Positions 22,395 to 35,254 of a DNA stretch of 64,000 nucleotides are shown here, one piece after another. The notes under the pieces are model-generated. The model worked only from the letters and a program-made list of their open reading frames with translations, was not told the origin of the DNA and did not search any database. Source of the DNA: Aptenodytes patagonicus (taxonomy: Eukaryota > Chordata > Aves > Sphenisciformes > Spheniscidae). The stretch covers positions 1,371,501-1,435,500 of the forward strand of contig NC_134962.1 of the NCBI RefSeq assembly GCF_965638725.1, read 5' to 3'. Each line of letters starts with the position of its first letter. The first letter of the stretch is position 1. The position numbers and the translations under genes are program-made.

Positions 22395-22622
22395 CACCCC
22401 ACAGCCCAGGGCATCCCACGGCCCAGGGCATCCCACGGCCCAGGACATCCCACGTCCCACAGCATCCCACAGCCCAGGGCATCCCGTAGCCCACAGCATC
22501 CCACATCCCACAGCATCCCAGAGCCTACAGCATCCCACATCCCACAGCATCCCACATCCCACAGCATCCTAGACCCCACGGCACCCTAGACATCCCACAG
22601 CATCCCACAGCCCAGGGCACCC
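22395..22622. repeat. CACAGCATCC / CCCAGGGCATCC minisatellite
   Basis: About fifteen tandem units of 13-14 bp alternate CACAGCATCC and CAGGGCATCC cores. In the minus strand this reads as GGGATGCTGTGG repeats. Confidence 0.88.
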
Positions 22623-22899
22623 CGCAGCCCACCCCGCCAGGCCTGCTCGCAGGGCTGGGGGTCCCGGGGCTGCTCCCCACGTGGGCTGGGGTCTCGCCTC
22701 CTCCCTCCTGCAGCGCTCGGCTGAGGCTCGCAGGCAGCGACACGAGTCCCATCTGGCCCCGCAGCACAGCCCCTGACGTCAGGGCTCTGCCAAGTTCAAG
22801 GTCACCTCTCCCGGAGGGCCGCGTCCCCAGGGGGATGTCGCCTGCCGGGCTGCTCCTGGCGTCCCCCCCATGCACCGGGCTCCCGGCCTCCGCTCCCTG

Positions 22900-23170
22900 A
22901 TTTATTTATCCACGCGTGTGCCGTTTCTCTCCTTGAAGGCACGTTTGCGGAACGGACGATTACTTACGCCCTAGTTGGGCCGGGCCTGCCTGCCTGCCCG
23001 CCCGCCCGCCCGCTGCCCTGGGATTTTGTCTCTCTCCAGGCTGTGGTGTAATAAGGGAGGTAATTAAGTGTAAAAGACAGGGGGAGAGAGGGCTGAGAGA
23101 GGGGGAATAGGAACCCGGCTCCTTTCAGAGGCAGGGGACTGAGATAATGTATGTTAATAACCTGCAATCA
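22900..23170. promoter_or_regulatory. Candidate SCRT2 upstream element, AT-rich block 1
   Basis: The block stands out from its GC-rich surroundings. It holds homeodomain- and POU-like cores (GGTAATTAAG, GATAATGTATGTTAATAACC) about 2-2.2 kb upstream of SCRT2. Conservation is inferred from composition only. Confidence 0.3.
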
Positions 23171-24976
23171 GTCCTGCCGAGCTGTGCTAATATTGCTGAC
23201 TGCAGCGGCTGGGCCCCCCCAAACCTGCCCCCGCCGCGGTGGGGAGGGACGGGAGCGCAAGAAGAAAGGCTCAGCCTTTCTCCTCCGCTGCGGCCTGGCG
23301 AGGGCTGAATTCGTGCCTTCCTGAGCAGCTGTATGGAAATAATTCCCATTGGAGGCGATTGTTTCCCCCGCAAGAGGGAGGGGGCGGCGGGCGTCCGGTG
23401 GGCGAGGGTCTTTTGGAGGCTCCCAAGGGCAGGAGTACCCTCTCGGGGGGCAGGGGGAGAGGGGCTGGGTCCCCGCTTCAGCTTCCAGTCTCCCCGCAAG
23501 GGTCATGGGACACATCCCACTCCCGGGATGAGACGAGCCCCCCCACGGTGCCCCCACACCTCCCACTGGTCCTCAGCCCTGCTTCCTGCCCCTCGTCCCC
23601 CGCGGGGCCGGATCCTGGACGCGTGGTGCTGTGGGGTCAGCCAGGAGCTGCTGGGGCGGGGGGGGGGGGGATGCCCAGTGGTGGCAGGGGGCAGAGCCCG
23701 CTGCCCTCACTCCTGCCCTCTCTGCTGCCTTGGCTGCCGGCTCGGGGGGCTGCCAGCCATTAGCTATTCCAGCCGCGTCCTTCCCGGAGGCGGCCGGGCC
23801 GCAGCCGGAGCCCCGAAGTGGCTCCAATCCGTGGCTTTGAGGCACGACAGGCGCGGGTCTGGCGCTGCTGCCGGCTCTGGGAGCAGATTGCCAGACAAAG
23901 GGCCGGGGACAAAGGCCCGGCTGCCTCATGCCCCGGGGAAGGGGCGCAGGCGCTTGCGGTGCGTGGGTGTCGGCCCAGCCTGGGGGCTGTCGCTGCCCCC
24001 CGACCCCCCCTCCCCGTGCCTGCCATGCCCCGGTGCCCACCCGGCCCCCCCCACCCTGGTTGGCATGGCTGGGGTGCAGTTGGGTACCAGGTGGCACAGT
24101 GCTGGCACTGCTCCCACGCCACCCCCCCGACTGGTGCTGTGCCCGGCACCTCTCTGGGCACGGGGCTGTGCTACGGCCCCTCTCTGGCTCTGCACCCCCA
24201 GCACTGCCCGTCTCGGGGTGCAGTGGGGCTGGGATGGGGTGCAGTGGGGCACAGGGCTACGAGGAGGGAGCAGAAAGCATGGACGGGGCCACAGCAGAGG
24301 ATGGCAAACACCGGGCAGATCCCCCCAGTCCCACCGTGCCTCAGTTTCCCCAGCTGCTATTTGGGCCCTTGTAAAAGCCCCCTGCCCCGCGTCCCCCCCA
24401 CGGTCCCTCTCCCCACGACCAGGGCAGGGCAGGCTCCAGCACAGCCCTGCCCAAGCTGCCTTTGTCCCCGCTCCCCGCAGCTGGCTGCAAACCCACCGTC
24501 CCGGGGGCAGCTGCCGCCTCCGCCACAGCACGGGGCTGGGAACAGCGCTGGTGCCGCCAGACGCAGCTGGGGCTGTGCCCACCCGCGGGGTCCTGGGGGG
24601 GCTTTGGGGCTCGATGCCAAATGGCGCCAGACCCCCCAGGGGAAGGGACAGTACGTGGCCCCAGCCAAGCGGTACCCAGGCAGGAGGCACCGGCACAGGC
24701 AGCCCCTCCCTGCCCGCCGGCATGGGGTGGCACGGGCAGCAGGGAGGCCGAAGGCTGAGCAAACACCTTCTATTGCTTTGAACGCGACAGGGACGCCCCG
24801 TGCCCGGGCTGGGGACAAAGCCATGGAGCTGCTCCCGCCCGAGGACCTGGCAGAGCCCGGCGGGGAGACGTGCCCGCAGCCCCCCGGTCCCAGCGCTGCT
24901 TTCCCGGCCCCCCAGACCTCACTCGTTTTGGGGGTGCGTGCTGGCAAGAGGGGCTGTCCAGGGGTGCCTGTCCCAC

Positions 24977-26741
24977 TCACAGTGGGCACTGCAGGCTGCA
25001 GTAGTCGGCAGATTTGAAGAAGCTGTAGATGTTGACAAGGGGAAACATGAGCAGGGCCCCAAGGAGGGAGCCCAGCTGCTCCACCGCCCCGTACCACACC
25101 AGCGCGCTGCGGCTGTGGCTCCGCAGGATCACCCCAGCCATCACCTTCACGTAGGAGAGCGTCCCGGTGAAGAGCACCCAGGAGAGGACCTGGCGGCGCA
25201 GGGGGAGAGAGCAGTCAGCGGGACCGGGGGGTTCTCCACCGTGGGGCCAGGGGACATGGTGGCAAGGACAGAGCAGGGGGTGGCCCCAGAGACCTCCCCG
25301 GGCAAGAGGGACCCCGTGACTTACAATGATGGCATCGCCCCACTGGGACTGCTGGAGGAGTGGGCAGGGGCTCATCACTGCGATGGCCATGTTGTAGGTG
25401 CCAAAGCCCGTCCCTGCCATGGTGAGGGTGCCCAGCAGGGCCAGGGACCTGCAAGAGACACGCGGGTGACACCAGGGAGTACTGCCAGCCCGGCCCTGGC
25501 GAGCAGCACAGACCCACGGCACAGGCTGACTGGCTCCATGCCGACCCCATCCTCCTTTCCCAGGGCATCTCTGCTGCCAAGGCACCGGCACCCTGTGGAC
25601 CCTCTCCCACCTGGTGCCTTCTCCCCCCCACCCCATTGCAAAGCGGGGGTCATTCCTGGGGCAGAAGCCCCTGGGGTGCACCCCGCCGCAGCCCCCTGTG
25701 CCCTGCTACCCACCTGCTGGGCAGGACCATGGCCACGATGCAGGCGAGGGGGTTGGCCATGGAGCTGAGCGTGGCCGCGAGGTGGTAGGCGGTGTTGCCG
25801 TAGGGCAGGCAGGAGTAGGACTGCACGGACGGCAGGACCCCGTTCGTCAGAGCGCTCACCCAAGCGATGAGGAGGTAGATGAAGGTGAGCTTGGCCGGGG
25901 GGCAGGACACCTTCTCCGGCAGGATGTCCCCAGGCCCCTTGGCATCCTTCGGGCACGGGCAGCCCCTGCTCAGCCGCGAGCTAGCTTCCTCTTTGGGGAT
26001 TTGGTCAAATGAGCTCAGCATGATGCTGCTGGGAAACAGCTGCTGCTGGGAGAGCTCCCACACCTTGGGCTGCCTGGCGAGGAAGAAGAAGGCCAGCAAG
26101 CAGGCCAGCATCATTACAGTCATGAGGAGGAAGAAGAAGAAGGTGGAGAAATTGGCTGGGAGGTAGCGGGTCTCCAGCTGGAAGACAGTGCTCTCCACGG
26201 TCTTGTTGCCGATGGTGATGTTGACCACGTGGGTAACATTGGCACAGCTGGAGATGCCGGAGCCCTGGCCCAGGGCGATGAGAGCGGGGATCAGCCCGCT
26301 GAGCCCTTCGCCTATGAAGAAGGTGGTCAGGTATTGGGGCTGCAGCTGCATCATGAAGGGCAGGAAGGTGACAGAGGAGGTGCAGTCCACCAGGGCCAGG
26401 AAGAAGGTGAGGAGCAGGAAGGCGGTGCTGTGGGGCCTCCCAGCGATGGGGGATGTGTAGTTCCAGAAGAAGGCCAGAAGCAAGCAGGCCACGACACCCA
26501 CAGACACAACCATGTAGATAATGGCCACCTCCTTCAGCAAGCCGGGCCGAAAGCGGTGCATGAGGGTGATGAAAAGCGGCCCCACGTTGGCCATCTGGAT
26601 GATGATGGTGATGTAGGAGGGCAGGTCCCATTGCTCCGGCAGCACCGTCACCAGCAGCGGCAGCTCGACCCACAGCCCGTTGATGGCCACCCAGGAGCCC
26701 GTGCCGAAGATGCAGGCAAGGAGGTGGGTCAGCAGTGCCAT
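24977..26741 (-). CDS. SLC52A3: SLC52A3, riboflavin transporter RFVT3
   Basis: Three coding exons, 26741-25714, 25448-25325 and 25189-24977, join in phases 2 and 0 to give 454 residues (human 469). Landmarks match the family: [14 protein letters not shown] near residue 17, [18 protein letters not shown] near 113, [14 protein letters not shown] near 137, [19 protein letters not shown] near 308, [14 protein letters not shown] and a C-terminal [10 protein letters not shown]. About eleven hydrophobic segments fit a plasma-membrane carrier that imports riboflavin (vitamin B2), notably in intestine. A long extracellular loop between residues 165 and 200 carries several N-glycosylation sequons (N168, N174, N179, N197). 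The large hydrophilic loop at about 225-283 is shorter than in human. The 5'UTR starts with an acceptor at 26785-26787, so at least one untranslated exon lies upstream. Confidence 0.96.
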
Positions 26742-27239
26742 TGCTCAGGGCTGGGTGCCTGGGCCCGAGGGCAACGCTGCCGCACTGCAGGGAGAGGCTT
26801 CGATCAGCAGTGGGGTGAGACTCGACCCCCCCGGACCCCGACCCTGGCCCTCCCACAACCGCTGCCTGCGTCCCCCCTTCTGCAGGCAGGCAGGCAGGCA
26901 GATGGGCACAGCGGCTCCTCTCCCACACGCCACGGGGGTGCGGGACTCGCAGAGCAGCACGGCCTCCCCACGGCCTAGCCCGGCCCCCCTTTGCCCCCTT
27001 CAAGCCCTGGGGACCCCCCTGCTCCCCGCGGGCAATGACGCCGCGCCCGCCTGCACTGGGTGCGGGACCCGCTCGGCTCCGCCTGGGTCCCGTCCCAGAG
27101 AGCTGGGGCTCGGCAGCACCAGGCGCAGTGCCGGGACGGGACCTGGCAGGGCATCGAACCTGCCCCAGCTCACGGCGCAGCACGGCACAGCCTGGCACGG
27201 CACGGCTCAGCCTGGTACGGGGTGAAGATGGCTCTCACC
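26742..27239 (-). other. SLC52A3: SLC52A3 5'UTR and candidate untranslated first exon
   Basis: A polypyrimidine tract and CTGCAG acceptor end at 26785, leaving 43 nt of 5'UTR before the start codon. The best upstream donor on the minus strand is CAG|GTGAGA, with the exon ending at 27239. This would give a short intron of about 450 bp. The first exon's 5' limit and promoter are not resolved; the area is CpG-rich with no TATA box. Confidence 0.35.
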
Positions 27240-29413
27240 TGGGGGCTGAGAGGCCTGGGCAGCTGCTTTGCTGGGAATGTAGGCCTCGTACCTCCCACCG
27301 CATCCGCAGGGCAGGGCAAAGCAGCGCCCGTCTCCTCCCAGCCGGGTCCCGTGAGATCCCGGCAGGCTCCGGCGGCCACGGGGAGAAGGGCCCCTGCAGC
27401 CCCCCCTGCAAACCAGCCTTGGCTCATACCAGCGAGCTGAGTCAGCCAGGATCCAGCCACATCCCCTGCCAGCCCTGGGCACCGGCTCCCGTCCCACTCC
27501 AGGGAAGGAGGATCCCCACAGCCCGTGTCCCCGCATCCCCGTGCCCCCGCAGTCCGGCAGAGCCCGGCTCCAGCCCTCTGCCGCAGCGCTGAGCCCGGCG
27601 GAGGAAACCCACGTCTCCCGGGGCTGAGCCTGGCGAGTGCAACAACCCACTCATGGCTCCGGCCCCGTGGGGAGGCGTCGGGGACGCCGGTACCGAGCAG
27701 GAGCCAGGAAGGAAGAGCGCTCCCGGTCTGACCGGTTCCTCAGGAATCCCTGGGGCATCTCCCAAGGGGGAACTCACTGCGCTTTGGGGAACCGGCAGCA
27801 GCACGCGGGCGGGAGCGAGTCCTGGCTGCCGGGGCAGTGACGTGATGTGGGCGCGTCACCACCTCCGGATGCAGACGGGTGATGACCTGGCCCCGCTCTG
27901 CTCCTTGTCCTGGTCCCAGCTGGCAGACCCCCGGGGTCGGGGGTGGCCGGGGGAACCCCGCAGCCTCCCGCCACGTGCTCAGCAGCGGGGTCCGAAGCTG
28001 CGTTTCAGGGCGCCTGTCCTGGGTGGGCGGGTCCTGGCAGGTCCCAGGGGGGACACGTGAGCTGCGAGGATGGTCGGCTGCCGGCACAGGGTGTGATGAG
28101 ATAAAAGCAATAAGAAAGCATAAGGAAAAATTCTGAAGTCCTTGGAGGGATGAGCGGCGGGTCCCACTCCCGAGGGGACCCTCATGGCTGGAGGGAGGAG
28201 TGCCTGGGGGCCAGAGGGACCAGCTCCGGTCTCAGCAGCCCCCCCCCACGGGGCAGGTCAGGGGCTGGGGTCAGCCTGGGCACGGGGGCACGGCCAGAGG
28301 GGGCAGGGGCTCAGGACAACCACCGGCTCGTGCCTCCCCTCCCAGTGGGTCCCCAGTTTTCTCCAGGGGGGTGCAGCGCTGGCTGCGGGGTCCCGCTCCC
28401 CTCTCCCCGCCACCAAGCCCAGCTCGTCCCGTGCAGCCTGACCCTGGGCGCCGGGTGGGGCCTTTCAGCTCCAAACTGTCGCGGTGGCCAAAGTCCAACT
28501 GTGCCATCTCCAGTTTCTGGCCACCTCCTGCCCTCTCCCTGCCAGCCCGGGGACAGCCCCGCCCCTGCCCTGCCCGAGGGGCCACCGTTGCCCTCCGTCC
28601 CCACGTACCGCCGGCAGCAGGGACAGCCCCATGCCTGCTGCCTGCCTGGCCATGGCATGGGGTGCTTGCCGCTGCGTTGCTGCTGGCCCGGTGCGCCCCG
28701 GCTTGGCCTGGTGCCGGTGATTATTCTTGGCGGTGTCCTGGACTTTGCACTTGTCCCCAGCTGAACTGTGTCCCACCTATTTCAGGCTGCTTCTTGCAGG
28801 TGTGAATGTCACCCCGTGACGGTGCCTGTCCCCACCGTCGATCTCTGCAGGGTCATGGGCTGGGCTGGGGCCCTCAGGGACCCGCGGGTGTAACGGCTGT
28901 CCCACCTCAGATGCACTGCGGGGCCGGACATCTTTGACCCCATGTCCAGCGAGATGGGACCAGCCGATCAGCCAAGTCGTGAGCCAGCGGATGAGCCACT
29001 TGCACCGGCCGGGAGGTGACACAGGTGCGGAGACAGAGGCAAGATCACCCCCAGCAGCACAAACCCCCCCCCATCTGTCCCAGCATCCACCGCCCCGGGA
29101 TGCCTCACGGCGGCTCTTCCCCCAGCACCCACCGGGTGTCGCTGGGAGAGCGAGCTGCAGCCCTGCAAAACCTGGGGCTGCCTTCTCCAGTGGCCTGCCT
29201 GCCCTGCCTGCCTGCCTGCCTGCCCGCCTGCCCTGCCTGCGCCTGTCCCTCTGGGGGGCTGCAGCCGGCCCCTGCACCCTGCCCTGCTCCTGGATCCATC
29301 CTTGCCCCAACCACGGGGTTGCAGTGGGGACAAGGGTGTCCCCTGTGCCCCTGGGGCTGCAGGGACGGTGCTGGCACAGCTGGGTGCCCGCGGGGGGGCA
29401 CGGTTTTAGGTGC
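27240..29413. other. Stretch between SLC52A3 and the LTR, no gene seen
   Basis: No exon was recognised on either strand. A palindromic GCTGAGTCAGC (27436-27446, a MAF-type core) lies 200 bp upstream of the candidate SLC52A3 first exon. A (CCTG)n microsatellite is at 29191-29245. An A-rich block with GATAA at 28090-28140 has regulatory appearance only. Confidence 0.45.
29191..29245. repeat. (CCTG)n-type microsatellite
   Basis: Imperfect CCTGCCTGC copies in tandem, next to the LTR. Confidence 0.85.
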
Positions 29414-29996
29414 TTGTCGTGGTTTAACCCCAGCAGGCAGCTCAGCACCACCCGGCCGCTCTCTCGCCCCCGCCACAGTGGGATGGGGGAGAGAATGGGA
29501 AGGGTAAAAGGGAGAAAACTGGTGGGTTAAGATAAAGACAGTTTCACCGGGAAAGCAAAAGCTGCGTGCGCAAGCAAAGCAAAATCAGGCATTCCTTCAC
29601 TGCTGCCCATGGCAGGCTGGTGTTCTGCCATCCCCAGGACAGCAGGGCTCCAGCACGCCTAACGGTGACTCGGGAAGGCAAATGCCATCACTCCGAATGC
29701 CCCCCCTTCCTTCTTCTTCCCCGGCTTTTATTGCTGAGCACAACATCATATGGTCTGGGATATCCCCTGGTCAGTGGGGTCCCATCTGTGCCCCCTCCCA
29801 GCTCCTCGTGCACCCCCAGCCCGCTTGCTGGCGGGGCGGTGTAAGAAGCAGAAAAGGCCTTGACACTGTGCAAGCACTGCTCAGCGATAACTAAAACATC
29901 CCTGGGTTATCAGCACTGTTTTCAGCACAGATCCAAAACAGTCCCATACCAGCTCCTATGGAGAAAATTAACTCTATCCCAGCCAAAACCAGTACA
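29414..29996 (-). mobile_element. Solo LTR of an avian ERVL-like endogenous retrovirus
   Basis: A 583-bp element in minus orientation begins TGTACTGGTTTTGGCTGGG and ends in the complement of TTGTCGTGGTTTAACCCC, ends I recognise from an LTR family abundant in neoavian genomes. It is flanked by a 5-bp target duplication GGTGC (29409-29413 and 29997-30001), which fits class III (ERVL-type) integration. No internal retroviral region adjoins it, so it is a solo LTR left by recombination between the two LTRs of a provirus. It is a fossil with no coding capacity. The family is old (tens of millions of years, inferred); a single LTR cannot be dated from its own sequence. Confidence 0.85.
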
Positions 29997-30001
29997 GGTG
30001 C

Positions 30002-33000
30002 CCAGGGGGACCTGGGGGGGGGGGAGCAGGTCCAAGATGCTGGGAGAAACCAGGTGCAGGGGGCTCGGGCTAGCCCTGGGGCAGCTGAGGTTCCCGTGTG
30101 TCCATGGGGATGGGGACGGGGGGGGGACAGGGAGGGGACGGCGGTTGTCCTGTGTTTAATTTGGCAGCACAAAGGAGCAGCGCATCCGGCGGTGAGACCC
30201 TTCCCAAGGGTGAATGGCTGTGGTGCAGGGGCAGGGGAGCCCGAGGGGGTGCTGGGTGCGGGACCCCCACGCCGCCACTTCATGGTCCTCACCCAAATCC
30301 GCCCGACAAGTGCTGCCTGCCTGCGCAGCGCGAGACGGCTGTGCCTCCTCCGCCCCCTCCCCGTGCTGCAGCTGAGCCCCGGCCCCCCGGCCCCTTGCCC
30401 CTCCGCACCCCCAGCAGATGCGAGCAAAGGCCCCAGAGGCAGATGGCAACATTTGGTAGCCGAGCGGTCCCCGGCTGCGGGACTTTACCGGGCTCTGGTA
30501 ACCGGCCTGCCGGGAAGCCCCCTCCCTGCCCGGCCAGGGCTGGGGACCCATCCCCAACCACAGCCAGTGCGGGGCAGGGTGTGCAGCGAGGCTCCCCAGG
30601 GTGGGCACGCTGCCCATGCCACGCGGTGCCCGGATGGTGGGAGGGCATGGGGGGATTGGCAGCCCGCAGGAGCAGGGGTCCGTCCTCGAGCTCAGCCCCG
30701 GCAAGAGCCATCCCCTAATATCTGCTTTCAGCTGAGAGCAGTGGGGACGGTCTTCTTGGGCAGGGGAAGGCTGCTGCTCCATTGCTGGGGGACAAGGGGG
30801 ACCCCCCCACCCCAGGGACCACCGGCCGCCCCAGGCGAGTGGGTATGACCCCCCAGACTTGGGTGCGGGGACCCGCTGGCAGGTCACAGCCGCTGGCCCC
30901 TGGCAGCCCCCCAGCTCCATTTGCATTTCATTTCCATGTGAAAGGAGCAGGTCAAGTTGAAAGTTGAAAGGCTGGTGGGGGGCAGCCGGGAAGGGGCTGC
31001 TGCCGGAGGTGAGACCCTGACAAAAGGGCCGGATCCCCAGGGCCCGGCGCTCGCCTGGCCACGGGCTGCGGCCCCGGCCCTGCTGGCAGCCGCCATCTGC
31101 GGGTCCATGCCGCCCCGCACCACCGCCACCGTGCAGACAAAGGCCTCACGCCCGGCATGTCCCCATCTGTCACCTCCCCGGCTCCTGGCCCGGAGCTGCC
31201 GCCTGCGGAGACGTGTGGGGAGAGCCGGGTGTGGGCAGCATCCTTCCCTCTGCCCACGGGCAGCGGGGAGCAAGGTGATGCTGGGCCCAGCGAGAGCTTC
31301 CCCATCGAGTCCCCAAGTCCCTTGGAAAGCTGCCCCTGCCTGGCAGAGCTGCTCTGCAGAGCCCACAGCTGGGGAAACTGAGGCAGGAGCAGGCGGTGGC
31401 TTTTCCGAGGTCCAGGTACATGGTGCAGGGATGATTCCCCTACTGCAAAGCTGGGCACAGCCTCGGCATGGGAAGGGGCTGTAATTAAACACCAGGAATT
31501 AGCACGCGCCAAGATGAGGGGGGGTGGGGGGGCTCCCGGCTCTGGGAGTGCCTCTGCCTGGGGCTGCCCAAGCCGTGCCGAGCCCTGGCCTCACTGCTCC
31601 ACAGGTGCTGCCGGGCACCTGCAGCCGCCTCCACCCAGCACTTCCAGGGATGATTTGGCCTCAGATTTGGTTTTTTGCTTGTTGGCGGCTGCATTTTGCT
31701 CCCGGGAGCTCCTCGAAGCGACACGAGGGGGGGGCCCAGCCCCGAGCCTCTGTGGGAGGTGAGAGCGGAGCCACTGCCAGCACCCGCCTGTCCCTCTGTT
31801 TCCAAACACCATTCGTCCGTCCCTGCCCTGTCCCTGTGTCCCCGGGGCAGCGGCAGAGGTGCTGAGCTGGGTGCTGGGGGAGCGCTCCCGTGGTGGGCTG
31901 CCCTCCAGAAACACGTCCCAGGGTGCTCCCGAGGAGGGTGAGGCTCCGGGGCGCTGCCTGGCTCCAACGCCCCGCTCCAAAAGTACCCGGCTGCCCAGAC
32001 ATGCCCGGGCAGCTGCCTGCAGCCGGCTGCCTGCACCCCGCGCACGCTTGGCAGCTGTGGGGGTATGCAGCCTGGCTGGGCAGGCGCCTGCAGGCCCTGC
32101 CCTCACCTGCCGCACCAGGCAGCGTTCTTCCAGCCAAGCTCGTCGTGCGGATCCACCTTTGCCATTGCCCAAGCGCGGGGCAGCCCTCTGGCAGTTTTCT
32201 GTGTGCTTTGCTCGGCTCTTGTCCCTCCGCCAGCTCCTTGTCTTGCTTCCATGAGCAGTTTGAAAAATGCACGGCTGCAATCGAGCTCCGTGCTGCATGG
32301 GCCAAGCGCTCGGCCGCTCCACGCGGAGCTGGACCTCACTGCGGGATCTGCCCCTCCCGTGGGACAGGCAGCCCCCGGACCTGCCCCGGGGCTGGGTTCA
32401 GGCCAGCAGGTCCACGTGGCCGCAGGTTTGGTGGTCCTGCTCCGGTCCGTCACTTCCCTTTGTGCCATCTGGGTTATTTTGCTGTATGCTGAACTTCATT
32501 GCGGAGGGTTGCAGCCGGGTGCATGGGGAAACAAGGCGAGTTTTCCAAATCAGAGCAGGCCCTGCCGGCTGCCTGTGCTGGCGGCACATGGGGAGCCAGG
32601 CGGCAGCTCCCTGCCCGCGGGAGGGCTGGGAATTTTCCCGTCTCCCCAAAGCCCCAGCGGGGCACCAGACCCCTCTGCCCGCAGTGCGCAGGGGACGTCC
32701 AGGGGCATTTTGGCTTTGGCGGTGTGAGCATCTCAGGCTGTGCATTCGCGCTGCCTGGCCGGCACTGCGGGCTGGATCAGCACCCATGCCGGGACGTCAC
32801 TGGTTGCAGTCATGCTGCGTGACACAGCCTGGCGTGGAGGAATGCCCCATGGTTTTAATCCCATGTGAGCACTGAGCTGCCTTGGAGGGCGTCCTCACCC
32901 GGCGCTGACTCAGCGGGAGCAGCCGTGGCACGGAGCCGCTCCAGCGCCCTGCCAGCTGCCATCCTGCGGGGAGAAGGGGAGGACGTGGCTGGGGAGGAGG

Positions 33001-35250
33001 AGGCGTGGGGACACCGGGACACCCCCAGGACAAACGTGGGGAGAAGCAGAGTGGCGGCTGAGCTGTGCCGAGGAGGCTCCCACATCGCAGGGCCAATCCA
33101 GGTAGGTGGCGAAGGTGGTGCCGGTCCCATGCCGGTCCCGTGCCATCAGCATGGGGCTGGGTCACCCGGTGAGGGGGAGGCACAACCGCACACCTCCCGG
33201 CACGGCTCTGTGGAGCAGCTGCCTCCAGGCAGGAGATGATCCAGTGTGCCAAAGTGAGCCCGTCTGGGCTGCCTACGCCGGGAGGGAGAGGAGCTGGGGC
33301 CGCGGCCGGGCATTGCACGTCACGAGCGGGGCTGTCAGCCCTGGCACCTGGATTCCCGCCCTCCGTCCGGGCCTGGGGCATGCGATAACGTCGCTGTGGT
33401 TTTGGGCCTGTTCGGAGGGTGGCTCAGCTCGGCTCAGCCAGGCTTGGTGCAGCCTGGCTCAGTGCCGCCGTGCCAGGGCAGGTGGCTCGGCACCGCAGGA
33501 ATGCAGAGTAGCAGGTTGTGCCCGGCCAGGCTGTCCTTGCCAGCTGGGCAGGGGAGGGGAGCCCATGCCGGCCACAGGTGGTTGTGCTGGGGGGCCCTGC
33601 ATCCTCGTCCCTGCGCCCCGACAGCCATCTCCTCTGTGGCTTGGCCCCGGGGCTGAGCCTCTGGCACCGAGCTGAGCTCCAGTGCCCAACGTGGGGATGT
33701 GTCCCTGCTTTGCCTTGCCCGGGGGGGGGGCATGTTTGCACCTCTGTGCACAGGGTGCAAGGGCAGCGGGGCCAGCCATGGACTGGGTGCTGCTGTGGGG
33801 TGCGGGGTCTAGGTAGCACTGGAACCGAGGGGTGCTGCTGCATGGGCACCAAACTAGCAGCTGGCACCCCCCACCACCCCAGCAAGCGCCCTGGTGCTGG
33901 GTGAGCAAGGCTCTCGACCAGCTGCCCCCAGTCTCTGGCACCAGCTGGGCTGCAGGACCTGGCTCTGCCCGTGCATTTGCGCAGCACTGAGCACAGCCCG
34001 GCTCTGCTTCCCATGGGGGCTGTAAGCACGGCTCTGGCTGGGGGGCCCTGCCTGCCCTGCCTGTCCCTGTCCTTGCCCAGGGAGGACGTTGGCACTCTGC
34101 ACTGCTGACTCTGTCCCCAGGTCTCCCCCGCGCTGGGCACCCCGCAGAGGAGTGCAGAAAACTACCCCCAGGGAGCAAGGCAGGAGGGTCTGTGCTGGCA
34201 CTGGGACGGTCCCCAGCTGTCCCCGCGCCTGGCCAGCCCCCTGCCGACACTTTCCAGGTCAGAAGACAGCGTGTCTCCCCAGGCAGGGGACAGGGACAGG
34301 GACAGCCAGCCTCCCCCCAGGCTGCTTGCCTGTCATAGCACATCAGGCGGATGCACCGTGTGCCGGGGTGGCTGCTGCACGGGGACCCCGTTGGGGTACG
34401 GATTCTGGGGGGCTGGGGCCGACACGCTGGCGCACATGGGCTTGCAGACGGTGCAGCCGTGGCTCGGCATGGCCGTGACGCGGTGCTGTGTGTGCCGGGG
34501 CTGGCTCCTGCCGCCCACAGCCGACGCTGGGACAGGCCCTGGGTTGCACCCAGGAAGTTGTGCATGCAGGTGAGTGGCTGACGGTGACGGCAGCCTGCTC
34601 GGGGCCACCGCGGGAGGGAGTGAGGCCACGGCACACTGGCCCCTACCGTGCCCACCGCCGTACCCGGTGAGTGCCGGGGCTTGCTGTTACCTCCTTTGCG
34701 CTCACCTGTGCCCCAAGCCAGCCGGGGACCTCCGGGGGGTTCTTGGGAAGGGGGATGGGGAGGGAGGGGGAGGCGGGGGCAGGTCCGACCCCACGTGTCC
34801 CCCTGTGCGCCCCACCACTGCCTGAGCCCCTCTGTGTGTTGGGACCTCTCCGGCTGTGCCCACCCCCAGGCAGGGGCGTTGGGGGCAGCCAGGCAGGGGG
34901 CTGCAAAGGGGTGCAGGGCTGGTTTGGGCCCTCTCCCCCCCTCCCCCCCCCCCACTGTGGGCGGGCTGGTGCCTCTGCGTGACTGTTGGGGTGGGCGGCT
35001 GTGCTTGTTGGGGTTGGCGGGGGCCCATGGGGTGCACAGGGTGCACGGGGCCCCAGCGCCGCTCCTGGCACACCTCGGCTGGGGAAGCACGGGTGGAAAT
35101 CCCCACCGGTGCTTTCCAAGGCGCTCCAGGGTGGGAGCGGGGAGCCCGGGAGCAGCCCCAGAGCCTGTGAGGGCACTGAGAGCCGAGGGAACAGCAGAGG
35201 GAGTGGAGCCCCGAATCCCCCAGCCTGGCAGGGTGGTGGGTGAGTGGGGC
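30002..35250. other. Gene-poor stretch left of FAM110A, no gene seen
   Basis: No exon was recognised in this 5-kb stretch. It is GC-rich with a few AT-richer patches (30920-30975; 31470-31500, TAATTAAAC). A palindromic MAF/AP-1 core GCTGACTCAGC lies at 32904-32914. The leftmost part of an unusually long stop-free minus-strand frame lies here (see findings). Confidence 0.45.
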
Positions 35251-35254
35251 AGGT

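Larger units (their letters stand above)
21850..24765. other. SCRT2 upstream to SLC52A3 3' region, no gene seen
   Basis: No exon was recognised. The stretch holds a CACAGCATCC minisatellite (22395-22620) and two AT-rich blocks at 22900-23170 and 23285-23370 that look like conserved regulatory DNA. Confidence 0.5.
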
